Shown: positions 21,587-32,100 of the stretch, piece after piece
Layout of the letters: every line of letters begins with the position of its first letter
Position numbering within the stretch: the first letter of the stretch is position 1
Origin: Tyto alba
Lineage: Eukaryota > Chordata > Aves > Strigiformes > Tytonidae
Reading direction: 5' to 3'
Length of the DNA: 64,000 bases
NCBI RefSeq assembly: GCF_018691265.1
Contig: NW_024881300.1
Span: 5,965,546 to 6,029,545, forward strand
Made by a program: the position numbers and the translations under genes
The notes under the pieces: model-generated
Seen by the model: the letters and a program-made list of their open reading frames with translations, nothing else
Databases searched by the model: none
What the model was told of the DNA's origin: nothing

Positions 21587-24500
21587 ATCTTAGGGGATTT
21601 TAGATTCCCTAGGTGTCTAGGGGATTATTTAGGAGAGCTTGACTAATGTGTGGTAATAGTGACATCTTAAAATAAAAAGAAACCATGATCTAGCTTTTGT
21701 CCCTCTGTTTGTCCAGGCGGCAGAGATGTAGCAGGGCCTGGAGGGGCCGGGCGGCAGCCTGCGCTCAGCACAGCTTTCTTCCACCTACAGGAAAGCCTTT
21801 CAAAGCCCGTGTGAGCTCAGGGCAGAGCCTTTTACTTTGTGCAAGAGCCTTCGGGATTGTCCTGGGAAAACCCGTGATGTTAACCCTTTACAGCCGGGCT
21901 GCTTTTTCTCTGACTACTCATACTTGTACTGATGGCGTTAATGCAAACCCTGCTGTCTAGTAACAAGCCGTAGTGAGTCCATACAGAAACATGATGTGGT
22001 GTTTGGGGAGGGTGGGGAGTGGTGTGGTGTATGTTTTGGTTTTTGTGGGGTTTTTTTGTCTTTTGGTTTTTTTCTGACAAGCTAAATGCACTTGTCATAT
22101 TACTACTGTTCCCTGTTGCCTTTGAGAACAACTTAGTTCTTAAGGAAATAGACAAAGACTTCACAAGTAATATGCTATCATATACCAAATGATATAAGGA
22201 TGACTTGTGTGGTTTCTATGCAGCGCTTAACATTGTATAAATTAAGTACTTACTCTGTTTTAGGTAATGCTGAAATCTTACTGCATGATGTTGCTTTAAA
22301 CCTTTTAAAGCTTCTGCCTTGCCTTTGAGATGCAGCAGTTTCCTGGGGCTGCCTGGAGTGTCTCTGGTGCTGCTGGAATTCCTCTTAGACAGAAGAATGC
22401 AGAGGGTATGCAGAGCGCAAGGGTCCTCTTTAAGGCAAAGAAGGAAGTACATCCAAAGGTGCATTTCTCGGGGATACTCTTTCCTCTTTAACTCCTCTCA
22501 TCTTACAGAGTGTTTGTTACAGGACCTAGGCTATTGACGAAATGCTAAGATGTTCCTTCTAAGCCTTAGTATAGCCATTTGTACTCGGTGTAATAAGAGA
22601 ACTGTAACTCAGAGTGGCTCCTTCCTAGACAAATTTGAGGTTAAAGTAAGAGGAAATCTAAGCATAAGTTACCAAGTGGATGCTTCTGAATGAGGTACTT
22701 GGAGCTGAACTATTGCCTTTAGCTCTCTGAAAGCTCTGGTGAACTCTATTTGTGAGGTGTGGGTCTATGTAAGCTGAAGTCTCTGACAGGCTCTGGTCAT
22801 GTGAATTAGTACAGCAGATTTAAACGTATTCAATGGCTTTGAATGCATTTTTTTTTTTTTTTTTTAATTGTAAACTGTACTGAAAGTGGTGATTGAGTAC
22901 AGATCTTCCAGAAGGACACTTATGCCAAGCTTCAGTCAATTGCTGACTGAGATATCTGTGACTTGCTATGATTTTGTAGGACAACTATGTCAGAGTAAAC
23001 TTAGTTTCTACTATCTTCGACACAAATATATCTTCTCTAGCTCAGAGCTCAATCTAACTTTGTTATGGGGCTGAGATGATATGTATTGAAAAATGGATAG
23101 GGAAATCTAGAGCAGTCTTTAGTGGCTCTCTGAAGGTTGCTGATGATGTGTTTTCAGACAACTGCAAAGTCATGACAAGAGTAATTCTCTGTATTTCCAC
23201 TTCCATTAGTATTGTCATGTCATCCCTAGAGGAGCTCATCACAAGCAGTCTGGTGCTTTGATACATCAGTAAGTAAAGCCGACAGACTTGGTGTGGGATG
23301 GTTTGCTGTTTGGGTCTCAAAACAGTGGCTACTGTTAGGAGAAGTACTATATCTGTTTCTGCAGCAACACTAGGAATCAGCACCAGCAAGATAACACCAA
23401 TCTAAATGTTGTTTTCTTGCTGGTAATGATGGCTTGTTGGAGCAAAACATTCAACTCCATACCTCAAAATAAACCTATGCAAAAAGTGGATTTGAGGTTT
23501 TTGTGGTGGTTTCTCTGTTCTCCCTTTCCTACTCCTTTGGAAGCAAGGCTTAGGGAGAAGGCTTAGGGCTTGCAGGTACTTTGCTCTTACTTGTAAGTAT
23601 TTTTTTGAAAAAACATGTTACATAAATAAGTGTTAAGTCCTGTCTTCAGATCAAAAACTTTGAGGAGAGTGCAAAGTTCTGAATTGGCACCTTGGTTTAT
23701 GTACTCTTTCCTGTAGTAGGAATGTTCTATCCCTTTACTTAAAGGTGTTTTTTCATTCTTGCGTGCTAAAGTTAGCTATTTTGTGAGACCAGGACTTAGG
23801 CGGCAGGTGGCTGTAACCCCTTTATGATTCTTTACGTGTATCAGTACAGAAAAGGAGAAGCCTGTGGACCGTAGAAGGCGGCAAGTGGTTCTCTCTGCTG
23901 TTCCTGTTGTCAGTTCTGTGCCGGCGTGTGCTGAAAGACTTTCTGCCTTTCCCTCTCTTCCTTGCCTGCCGTGGGAAAGCAAAAGGAAGCTGAGACCTTC
24001 AGGAGCGGTTGCTTAGTGCCACAGCTGTTTCTTGAAAAGCTAGAGAGTGTGAGAGTGTGCCTGTGCAGGCAAAGGAATGAGTAACTGGGCACGTAGGGCT
24101 TCTCTGCCCCAGTTGTCCTGGTTCAGTGATCTTTAGGAAACTACTGCCAGTGTAAAACAGGGCTTTGAAACTTCATTTTTCAGTCTTTCAAAACAAAATG
24201 TCGTTCTTACCCTGTGTTGCCAGCCACGGAAGCTGTCTGGCCCCCCTCCACCTGTGAGGGCGAGCTCCTGTGGGCGGGGGGGCTGCGCACCCTTGGGTGC
24301 AGCCGTGGCAGGGTCAGCGTTGCTGGTGGCACCTCCCGGGCCGGCGTGGCCGAGCGCGGCTCTGCAGGGAGCTCCCGGCTTCGTCTCCCAGCACCGAGGG
24401 GGTCGCCGCTCCCTGGGATCTTTGCTGAAGACATGGATGACCACGTCCAGCTCTGGTGACAAGGGGTGAGTGGCCTTGCTGCTGATCTGCTCTTTGAGAG

Positions 24501-26889
24501 GGAGGGAGGGAGAGCGGGAGGGGGGTGGAATCAGTGTGTTGCTGGGCCTCCATCCTCTTGTGTCAGGACAAAAGCTCGGTGGTGGTGCGGGACAGGGCTG
24601 TGACTGGCTGCAGTGGGGGACCTCAGCTGTTTTCTGCCTCAAGTCCTTGTGAGATGCTGGGTAGAAGCAAAGGCCTTGAGTGCTTGTGCACAGAGACAGA
24701 GGTTGAAGGAGGAAACTGGAAGTGTCTGAAGACACTTTTGTTCTCAGGAGTGTGCTTAGGTTTTTGGGCACGTTTTGTTGTTTTCCGTGCTTGCAGTGTC
24801 GCAGCCCTGCAGGCAGCGTGTGTGGGGAGCGGCCTTTGTGGGCACAGCTTGGGCAGCAGCTCAGCTGGTCCCTTGTTCTGGTTTAGATCCCTCCAGTGCT
24901 TTTAGGTATTTACTTAATGGCTCTTATTTCATGCCCTGCCTTGCAATTTGTTGTTAGGAAGGGCGTGGGCAGAAAGCAGCTCACATCCAGCTTGCACCTT
25001 CCCCAGCGCTTCTGTGCTTGTGGAAAGGGGGTTGGTGTGTGGCACAAGGCACAGAAGGTTTGCAGCAGCCACAGCTGATGTCTCCTGCTTAAATCGGGGT
25101 GCTTCTGGGAGTGTGGGGTGGCTGACAGCTGCTTGGCAACTAGCTTAATATCTGCAAAAAGTTTCTGTTATCACTCTTACTTTTTCCTTGTTTTCCGTGC
25201 AGCTGAATAGCTACTTAAAAAATCCTTGGTACTGTTTCTGGCCTTTGTTATTTGCATTCTGGGAACAGATTTCCAATAATCCTAAATATGCATTTGTTCA
25301 ACTTTACTCCATCCTTCATGTCATGTGCCACTGGTTGTTGACTGAAACCAAACGTTTGGCAAAGGTTAAGCATGCCTCTGCTATGGAGCAGCTTGCTTTC
25401 AGAATTCCTTTTGTGTGAGGAGTCTCCAGAACAGGGTACAAGGTAGTGAAGTGAGCCTTAACGTGCTGTTGGACCTGTAGAAACTGGAGAGGAACAGCCA
25501 GCTTCCTTGTAACCCTGTACAGGGCAAGGAGAGATGGACCTGTCTCTCTCACCTCTGTCAGCTTTCCCTTCCCTGGGGCATTGGTGCCCCTGCTAGCCTG
25601 TTGATTTTGGGTGTCTGGCAGGTGCTGAGGAATTGGGAGTGCTGCAGCCTTGGCAAGGGCCTGTCAGCTGTTCTGGGTTTGTGACGGAAAACAGGAGTGG
25701 AGGAACTGGCCTGCAAGCTGAGCTGGCATTGCCCGGGGAGGGGTGCTGGGGTTGTTTCAAGCAACCCACAGGGGAAGAGTTTTTGAGGGCTCGTGTGCTG
25801 GCCTGGAGTGTAGCTCCTCAAGTACTGTGAACAGGAATTCTGTTGCTGCTGTTTCTTTCTTTTATGCTTTTCTTGGGAAGGCTGAAATTGAAATGTAAAT
25901 GCTTTGGGTTTAGCATTAGCACTTTAGTTGAAGGACTCTTGGTGTGGAGCAGAAAATGGGCCTGGCAGTGAGTGAGGAAGCCCGCTGGGCAGGAGGCAGC
26001 CCTGCACTGTTTGCTGGAGTGGGATAGTTCCTCTTTATTGTTATGATTATTCAGAAGCCTTTGTAATAAATCACTGACTTGCAAATTTCCTAAGCCACTT
26101 AGGTGAAGGACTTGCGTAGAAGTTTAATCCCTTCTAATCTTGGGATGTCCTTTCATCTCAGCTGCAGCAGGGTGGCCACAGGACTTCATTCCTACTGGGC
26201 GCAATGCAGAAAGGCGACCAGGGGACCGACCCCCCACCTACACTGGTGGTGCTGGGGGGTTAAACAGGGGGCAAGTCCTGGGAAGTGTTGCCTCATGTCA
26301 GCTCCCAGATCTGGCAGCTGCTGCTGGGGTTTAGAAACCACCAGTTAGTAAAAACAGTGAGAAGGAAGGATGACAGAATGATGTCATAAAAATGATGGTT
26401 ATTTGAGTACCTGTTGTTTATCTTTGAGCTGTTATGGACCCCTGTAGGGCTGGTGAGTGGGTTGGATTGCTCTAAATTAATCCATGCTAATAGAAATTTG
26501 CTGAAAAGATACTTTTTTTTTTTTTTATTAAGAGAATGCAGAATTTTGTTTGGCTTAGAATTGAATAATCTGAATCATCTTCTTATTTAGATTGAGAAAG
26601 GAGAGAAAACACTATAGCTGTCCTGTAATCGGATTTTTGTACTAAAAGAAGCTGTTCAGGAGCAAAGTAGCAAATGAGCAGGGAAAGAATCTCCCTAAAA
26701 ACAAATCCTTTTCTCCTGGAATTAGCTGCCAGCTTTCCTCGTACAGGTAGATTGTTTAATGGAAAGCTAAATGTAAGTCCCTGCCAACGCTTTGCTAAGG
26801 TGCATTTTTTAATATCATCTTTGCAATTCTGAGCTCTGTAAAGAATCATTCCAGAAAGGGAAATACAATTTATGCTACAGCAATCTTAA

Positions 26890-26962
26890 ACTGGGACCTT
26901 TGCAGTTGGGCTGGGTGAGGGTTGTAGGCCCCTTCCAGCTGAACCATTCTATTCTAAATCTT
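26890..26962 (+). mobile_element. probable CR1 LINE 3'-end fragment
   Basis: GTTGTAGGCCCCTTCCAGCT followed by GAACCATTCTATTCTA resembles the 3' terminus of avian CR1 retroposons (a CCTTCCAA-type motif followed by ATTCTATG repeats). The copy is short, diverged and non-coding. The subfamily was not determined. Confidence 0.55.
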
Positions 26963-27194
26963 AAAGAAATTATCTGAAGCTAGTTCAGATGTTTATTTGT
27001 TTTTTGTGTTTTTTTTTTTTTTTTTAATCATGTTCACATACTAGATTTCCCCCCCCCCCTTTGGAACACCTCTGTGGAAGTAGCTCTTTCAGCATCTGTT
27101 TCAGAGCATAAGCTACAAATTGTACCTCATGATTTACGGCAGAATGTCACTCAGCAGTTTGGTTTCAGAAAGGAAGAGACCACAGCAGCTGCTG

Positions 27195-27410
27195 AAACTG
27201 CGGGCGGGGGCGGGTCAGGACAAACGCAGGGGCGAACCAGCATGTACTGAGCTGTAGAAATGCAGCACCTGGCTGCCAGGGGCCAAACCCTTCCTGATGC
27301 CTTACCCAAGCGCTCCTGGAGCTGCCCCAGCTCCCGTCAGACGGGCGGGCGGGGGCTAGAGGGCACGCAAGGAGCCGCGCTGACCACTGCCACGGGGGGA
27401 AACGTGTTTA
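27195..27410. promoter_or_regulatory. small GC-rich/CpG block past the RBL2 end
   Basis: Contains GC boxes (GGGCGGGGGCGGG near 27,203) and a second GGGCGGGCGGGGG stretch near 27,343, about 300-450 bases beyond the RBL2 poly(A) signal. It could be a minor promoter or just local GC enrichment. Confidence 0.3.
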
Positions 27411-27687
27411 GAACAAACACGATGACTAAACTGGGGCAAGAGTAAACTCTCTGGCTTGTAGTGGGACTGAGTGAATTAGTTTACAATTTAATTTTTTTTA
27501 AACCATTAATTGCAATGTGTGACTGAAGTTTTTGCAATCTCAAGTACAGCAGGTGCCCTGTGGCCCCCAGCTCCATGAGCATTTTGATATTTTCAAATAC
27601 CATGTTTGAGAGCTACAGGCTACTTTCAGCTTTGTACATACAATGCTTTTTTCACATGAGAACATAAAATTGTGAGTTTATAAATTC

Positions 27688-27693
27688 TTTATT
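27688..27693 (-). terminator. RBL2: RBL2 poly(A) signal
   Basis: TTTATT on the plus strand is AATAAA on the minus strand. It is the first strong signal at a plausible UTR length. Confidence 0.7.
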
Positions 27694-28547
27694 GAAAAAT
27701 ATGCTTGCAATATTTTCATACAAAGTAACATAAATGGTACAGAGTAACAAGAATTGTCAATTTCATAAATATTTTTACAGAAACATCTACACACTGTCTG
27801 GACTTCAGCCTTTTTGTTATGCAGGTAAGAATTCCACTGTAAATTCAGTTGAAGTAAAATAAAAGCATCTTTCATTAAGTCCTAAATTTTCCCATTATTC
27901 AGAGAAGTGAGGATGACTGAAAACAGAGGTTTTAACTTTTGCTTTCTTATAAAAACTTGCTAGAATGTGGGTGTGCTACGTCTTACATGAACACCACCCT
28001 GTCCCAGTTATATCACTGGAAAGGAGAATTGCTGTACTGGACAGGTTGTTAGTAGGTTTAATGCTTTCCTAATAAGTCTGGTATTTTGGAACTAGTTTCA
28101 ATGAAAACAACTACTAGAAGTCTAACATCTGCACCCCTTTCTTACCCTACCAGTAGGGGAGAGATTTCTCCCAGGCAGCCTGATTTAGTCCATTTAAAAA
28201 AAAAAAAAAAAAAACACAAAAATGCCCCCTAATCCCTGTGCTTTATAAACAAACAAAAAAAGCTAAATCTACATTTTAAGAGATGGATGGGCCCGTCCTC
28301 CTGCTGAGGAGGTGAGGTGGCCAGTTCCTGACTCTCAAGAAAAGCAATCTGAAGAAACATTACAAGCATATAAAGTTCCTTGGAAAAGAAAGCTTCTGGC
28401 ATGCATCAAGTGGAAAGGAATTCTTAGTGCCATGTGCTGAAGAGGGGAGCTATGGGATGTCAATTTGTAAATAAATACAAAAGTCAAATTGCTTCAATAC
28501 AGAAAGTTGGCTGGAGTCAGCCTTTGAAAAAAAATATTCACATGTAG

Positions 28548-28554
28548 AAAGTGC
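28548..28554 (-). promoter_or_regulatory. RBL2: miR-17-family seed match 1
   Basis: Plus-strand AAAGTGC gives GCACTTT in the RBL2 mRNA, complementary to bases 2-8 of miR-17/20/93/106. Confidence 0.55.
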
Positions 28555-28613
28555 CATTGCAAATATACAGCAAAACTAATCTGCCTTAAAAATGACGCTT
28601 CCCAGCCCCACCG

Positions 28614-28620
28614 AAAGTGC
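28614..28620 (-). promoter_or_regulatory. RBL2: miR-17-family seed match 2
   Basis: A second AAAGTGC, 66 bases from the first, in the same ten-base context GAAAGTGCCA. Confidence 0.55.
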
Positions 28621-28994
28621 CACCTTTGGAACGTGAGTTCCCTGTGAAGAATTGCACCGCTCGAACCAAGGCGCCGCCGCGTTACCTGCCTTCGTGCAGC
28701 GAAACAAGGTGAGGGGTTTGGGGGGCACGTGGAACCCCCCGAACGGGGCAGGAATCCAGCCAGCCGGCTTCCGTCAGGGCTTACAAAGATTATTCCCCTC
28801 TTGCCTTTCCAAGCAGAACTGGACTTTGTTACGTGTAAGTCATTATTTCTGTGGCGGTGGTTATTGTGACAGCCAAGGCAGGGTGGGAGGGGTTAGGGCG
28901 GGGCTGCCGGGCTGGGGGGGCTGCAGCAACTGCGCGGCAGGAGGCAGCAGGGCTGCGCTCCACGGCCGCCTCCCCGAGCCCTGTGCGGGGGGGC

Positions 28995-29165
28995 TCAGTG
29001 GGACCCTCTGTCATTTGCTACGTCTTGTAGTCGTCTTAACAGAGCCGTGTGATTCTCCTGGCAGATGCGCTTCGCTGGTGCTTCAGTGCCATCTTCTAGG
29101 AGAATGCCTCTCTTCTTTGTTGGCGTTTCTCCAGTTCGAACCATGCTGTTGATCTCCTTTAGCCT
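28995..29165 (-). CDS. RBL2: RBL2 exon 22 (residues 1073-1128) and stop
   Basis: Encodes RLKEINSMVRTGETPTKKRG to LLRRLQDVANDRGSH with TGA at 28,995-28,997. The basic clusters are likely nuclear-localisation signals. Confidence 0.97.
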   Translation of the reverse strand, partial: RLKEINSMVRTGETPTKKRGILLEDGTEAPAKRICQENHTALLRRLQDVANDRGSH

Positions 29166-32100
29166 CTGGAGGGGAGAGGAGGGAAAAAAGTAGAATTATC
29201 TGTCATTATTGTGACTCCCAAAATATAGAGTGAATCTTTGTTAACTGCCTTACAGTGGGATTATGCAGGCTTCCTCTCTGGAGAGCTGTGCAGCACGGAG
29301 TGTGCCAGACTGACCTCCCTGCTGGCTGCCCGGCCCTTGGCAGCACTAGGGCACACCAGAGCCGCCCTCACACCGCGGGTGCAGCCCCGCCTGCCTGCAC
29401 GGCAGCCGCCCCCCAGGGAAGAGTTCTGCATCCTTCTTGGGGACCAGAGACACCAGGAGTCAGCCCACTCCACACTGACCAGGTAGGTCGGTTCACCTTG
29501 AACCAGGCGGAGGACTTTTTCCCCCGGGGTAGGTGCGAGGGTGGGATTGTACTTCGTGTTCTCTCCAACCGGATTCCACACCCAGTAACCCACCCAGGAC
29601 CCGAAAGCAAGGGGTAGCGTTGCCACGCCTCCCCAGTTGCTCACAGGGATCCCTATGAAGAGTAACTTTGAAAAGCAGACCAGTAGCGAGGACACCTAAT
29701 TGCTTTACAGCTTCTGAGGTACCTGAAGGGACAGTTTGCAGAGTGTTAGGGGGAGAAAGTACGTGTTAGGCAACATGTCAGAAAGAAACGCTGCACAATC
29801 TTCTCTAATTTCACTATTAAAAAGGTAGAAATAGGGATTTATAAAAGCAAACTAAAACGCTTTAGTCTCACCTTAGATGGGCTGCTGCTGAAATAATAGA
29901 ATATTTTCTCTCGAGGAGAGAGAGTAGACTCATTTTTGTGTGGCGAGATGTACACCGGGTGATTCTGGGAGAGCTGTATTCGGCGAGGAGAGCCAATCCT
30001 TACGAAGGGGTAGGGCGAGAGCGGGGGAGAATCGGCCTGCTCAGGAGAGAATGAAAATCACCCGACAGTTGGTATCTGGTCTTGGGTGTTATGACAGAAA
30101 GGCTTTTCTGAGTTAGTCACCTTACACAGTTTAGGTTTTTTTCCACTGTGTCTCACCGTACACATTTAGAAGAGATGCAAGTTTTATCACGTTATTAGGC
30201 CAGATGAGTTGATGTTTTCATTTACTTTTCTAACCCTGTCAGGCTGGCAGGTGCCGTCGCTCAGGGCTGTGTATTTCATACAGGGGGAAACAGCAAATGG
30301 GCATTGAAAGCACTCGGCGTTTTAACAGCAGAGTGTGTCCTTGAGGGGAAACTATTGTCATAAAAATGTAATCCCTTGAATTTGCTTACAGTGAAGTTAG
30401 CCAAGAGTACTTCACTGCAGGTACAGTAAAAAAAAAAGATCTATTTGCTAATGAAAAGCACAGAACTTCACTTACGGCGTTTGAAGTATACTTCAGGGCA
30501 AACTCCTTGATCTGCTCGATATAGATGTTGTTGTAGAACTGTATCAGGTCCCCTCGCTCCTCCTCCTCGGTGTCGCTGCTGGCGCCGGTCAGGCGGGTTG
30601 GCGTGGGGGGAGCGCTGCTGGGCTGCGGGCCGGGCAGGGTGCTGCTGGAGCGCATGACCGGGCTGGAGTCCCGGCTCGCTGCGGGAGAGAGCGGCCGCTC
30701 TGGTGCCTGGCCCTGCCACGGGGGCTGCTCCCTCACCACCCTCCCGCACCTGAGAGCGGCGGCCAACCGCCTGCCGCGTGCACGTACAGAAACACACTGG
30801 ATTTCTGAGCTGTTACTAGATGATACTAGATGAAAATACGCAGAGCTAAAGCGCTGTTTTTTAGGCATTTGTGCTACACTTCTAACAGCAGCTCTTCCTT
30901 TGTGCCAGCTGGCACTATTAAAAGTAAGGAACAGTGCCCTTTTTCAGGTAGAACTATGTGGCTGGGTAACACTTCCTGGTGGTTGAATGTGGGAAGCTGC
31001 AAAATACATAGGAATTTTGTCCTCCCCTCCTGCCACTGTCATCTATTATATACCGTGAAAACGGGTGCTAGGAATATACAGGATGCTTAATTATAAACGT
31101 TAGTTCAAGGAAAACGTGTCAGTTCAGAAATCAAGGGAAGGATCTTCACAGATGTCAGAGACGCCCGAAGCGCTGCTGTGGGTGTCGGGTGTGCTCCCTC
31201 CCTGCAGCCGCCCCGGAGCAGGGACCAGCACCTGCTGGCCCTTCCCTGCGCCCCGGGCGGCACAAACGGAACCCGGAGGGTCCAGGCCTGGCAGCACAGT
31301 CAACTCGTAAGGTAAGTGGGTGTGGTGGTGAGATTCAGAACTGTCCAAGTGGGTGTAATGTGATGCTCGGATTACAACAACTCGTCAGTGCTATCGATAT
31401 ATTCTCAATTGTGTGCCAGCTTGCCACAGAAGGAACTCTTTGGGGTGGGGCAACACAAAAGCCAGCACCCACTATGTGCACAGTTTTGGAAATGGAATTC
31501 AAACCAAATATCTGCAATCACTCACTTCTTTCTTTGTTCCTCTCTTTACTCCTGTCCGTAGGCGAGTTCTGCTGGCTGCTGCTGTCACTGCTGCCGGAGC
31601 GGCAGCGTCGTCTCCCGCCTTTGATCAGGACGCTCCGATACACCTGCAGGGAAAAAGAGGGGAACAAAGGAAGGGTGATTAGATGTGCAGCTACGGCGTC
31701 AGGAAACAACAGCCTGCATGGTAGATCACCTTTTTAGAAAATTCATTGTATCAAATTGCTTATTAAAGGGGAAAATTCACCCTCCTACGAGCAGCATATC
31801 CACCAGGCACTGCCTCCTTAGGTCTTAGCTTAAGATATTTCCTAGCTGACGTACAGTTTTGCATAAAAAGCTTTCAGGAGCGCAGGATTTTGGATGCGAC
31901 TGCTGCCTTCTGATGGCTCGCAGACTGCATTCACTTACTACTAAATGTTCCTTTAAAAAGCAGTCCCTTCCAAAGTAGAACTAAGGCAGAGGCTACCACC
32001 TCGTTTAATTAATAGCAGCTGTACTTACGTGACTCTTGGCTTGGGGTTGTGTGCGATAGCAGCGCATAATGTTCTGAAATGATCTATCCTCCTTAGTAAC

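Larger units (their letters stand above)
20895..21690 (+). other. AKTIP: AKTIP 3' UTR
   Basis: Runs from the stop codon to two candidate poly(A) signals at 21,581-21,586 and 21,671-21,676. It holds two Pumilio-type elements and a miR-17-family seed match. The exact end is uncertain. Confidence 0.65.
21700..27660. other. AKTIP-RBL2 tail-to-tail intergenic region
   Basis: About 6 kb with no convincing gene. It has GC-rich blocks around 24,230-24,440 and 27,195-27,410, a probable CR1 fragment, poly(T) runs near 22,850, 26,515 and 27,010 and a poly(C) run near 27,050. Longer open frames sit in the GC-rich blocks and look like composition effects. Confidence 0.65.
27670..28994 (-). other. RBL2: RBL2 3' UTR
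   Basis: About 1.3 kb from the TGA at 28,995-28,997 to the poly(A) signal at 27,688-27,693, similar to the human UTR as I remember it. It contains two copies of a miR-17-family seed match and an AU-rich TATTTATTTA stretch (minus strand) near 28,465-28,476. Confidence 0.8.

Noticed and set aside
24133..24771. 212-codon minus-strand open frame between AKTIP and RBL2
   Set aside because: Lies in a GC-rich block, low-complexity Pro/Ser sequence, no splice signals or family resemblance.
29131..29143. AGTTCGAACC, like a tRNA B box
   Set aside because: It is coding sequence of RBL2 exon 22 (MVRTG).
28652..29152. 166-codon plus-strand open frame
   Set aside because: Antisense to the RBL2 last exon and 3' UTR; a shadow frame.
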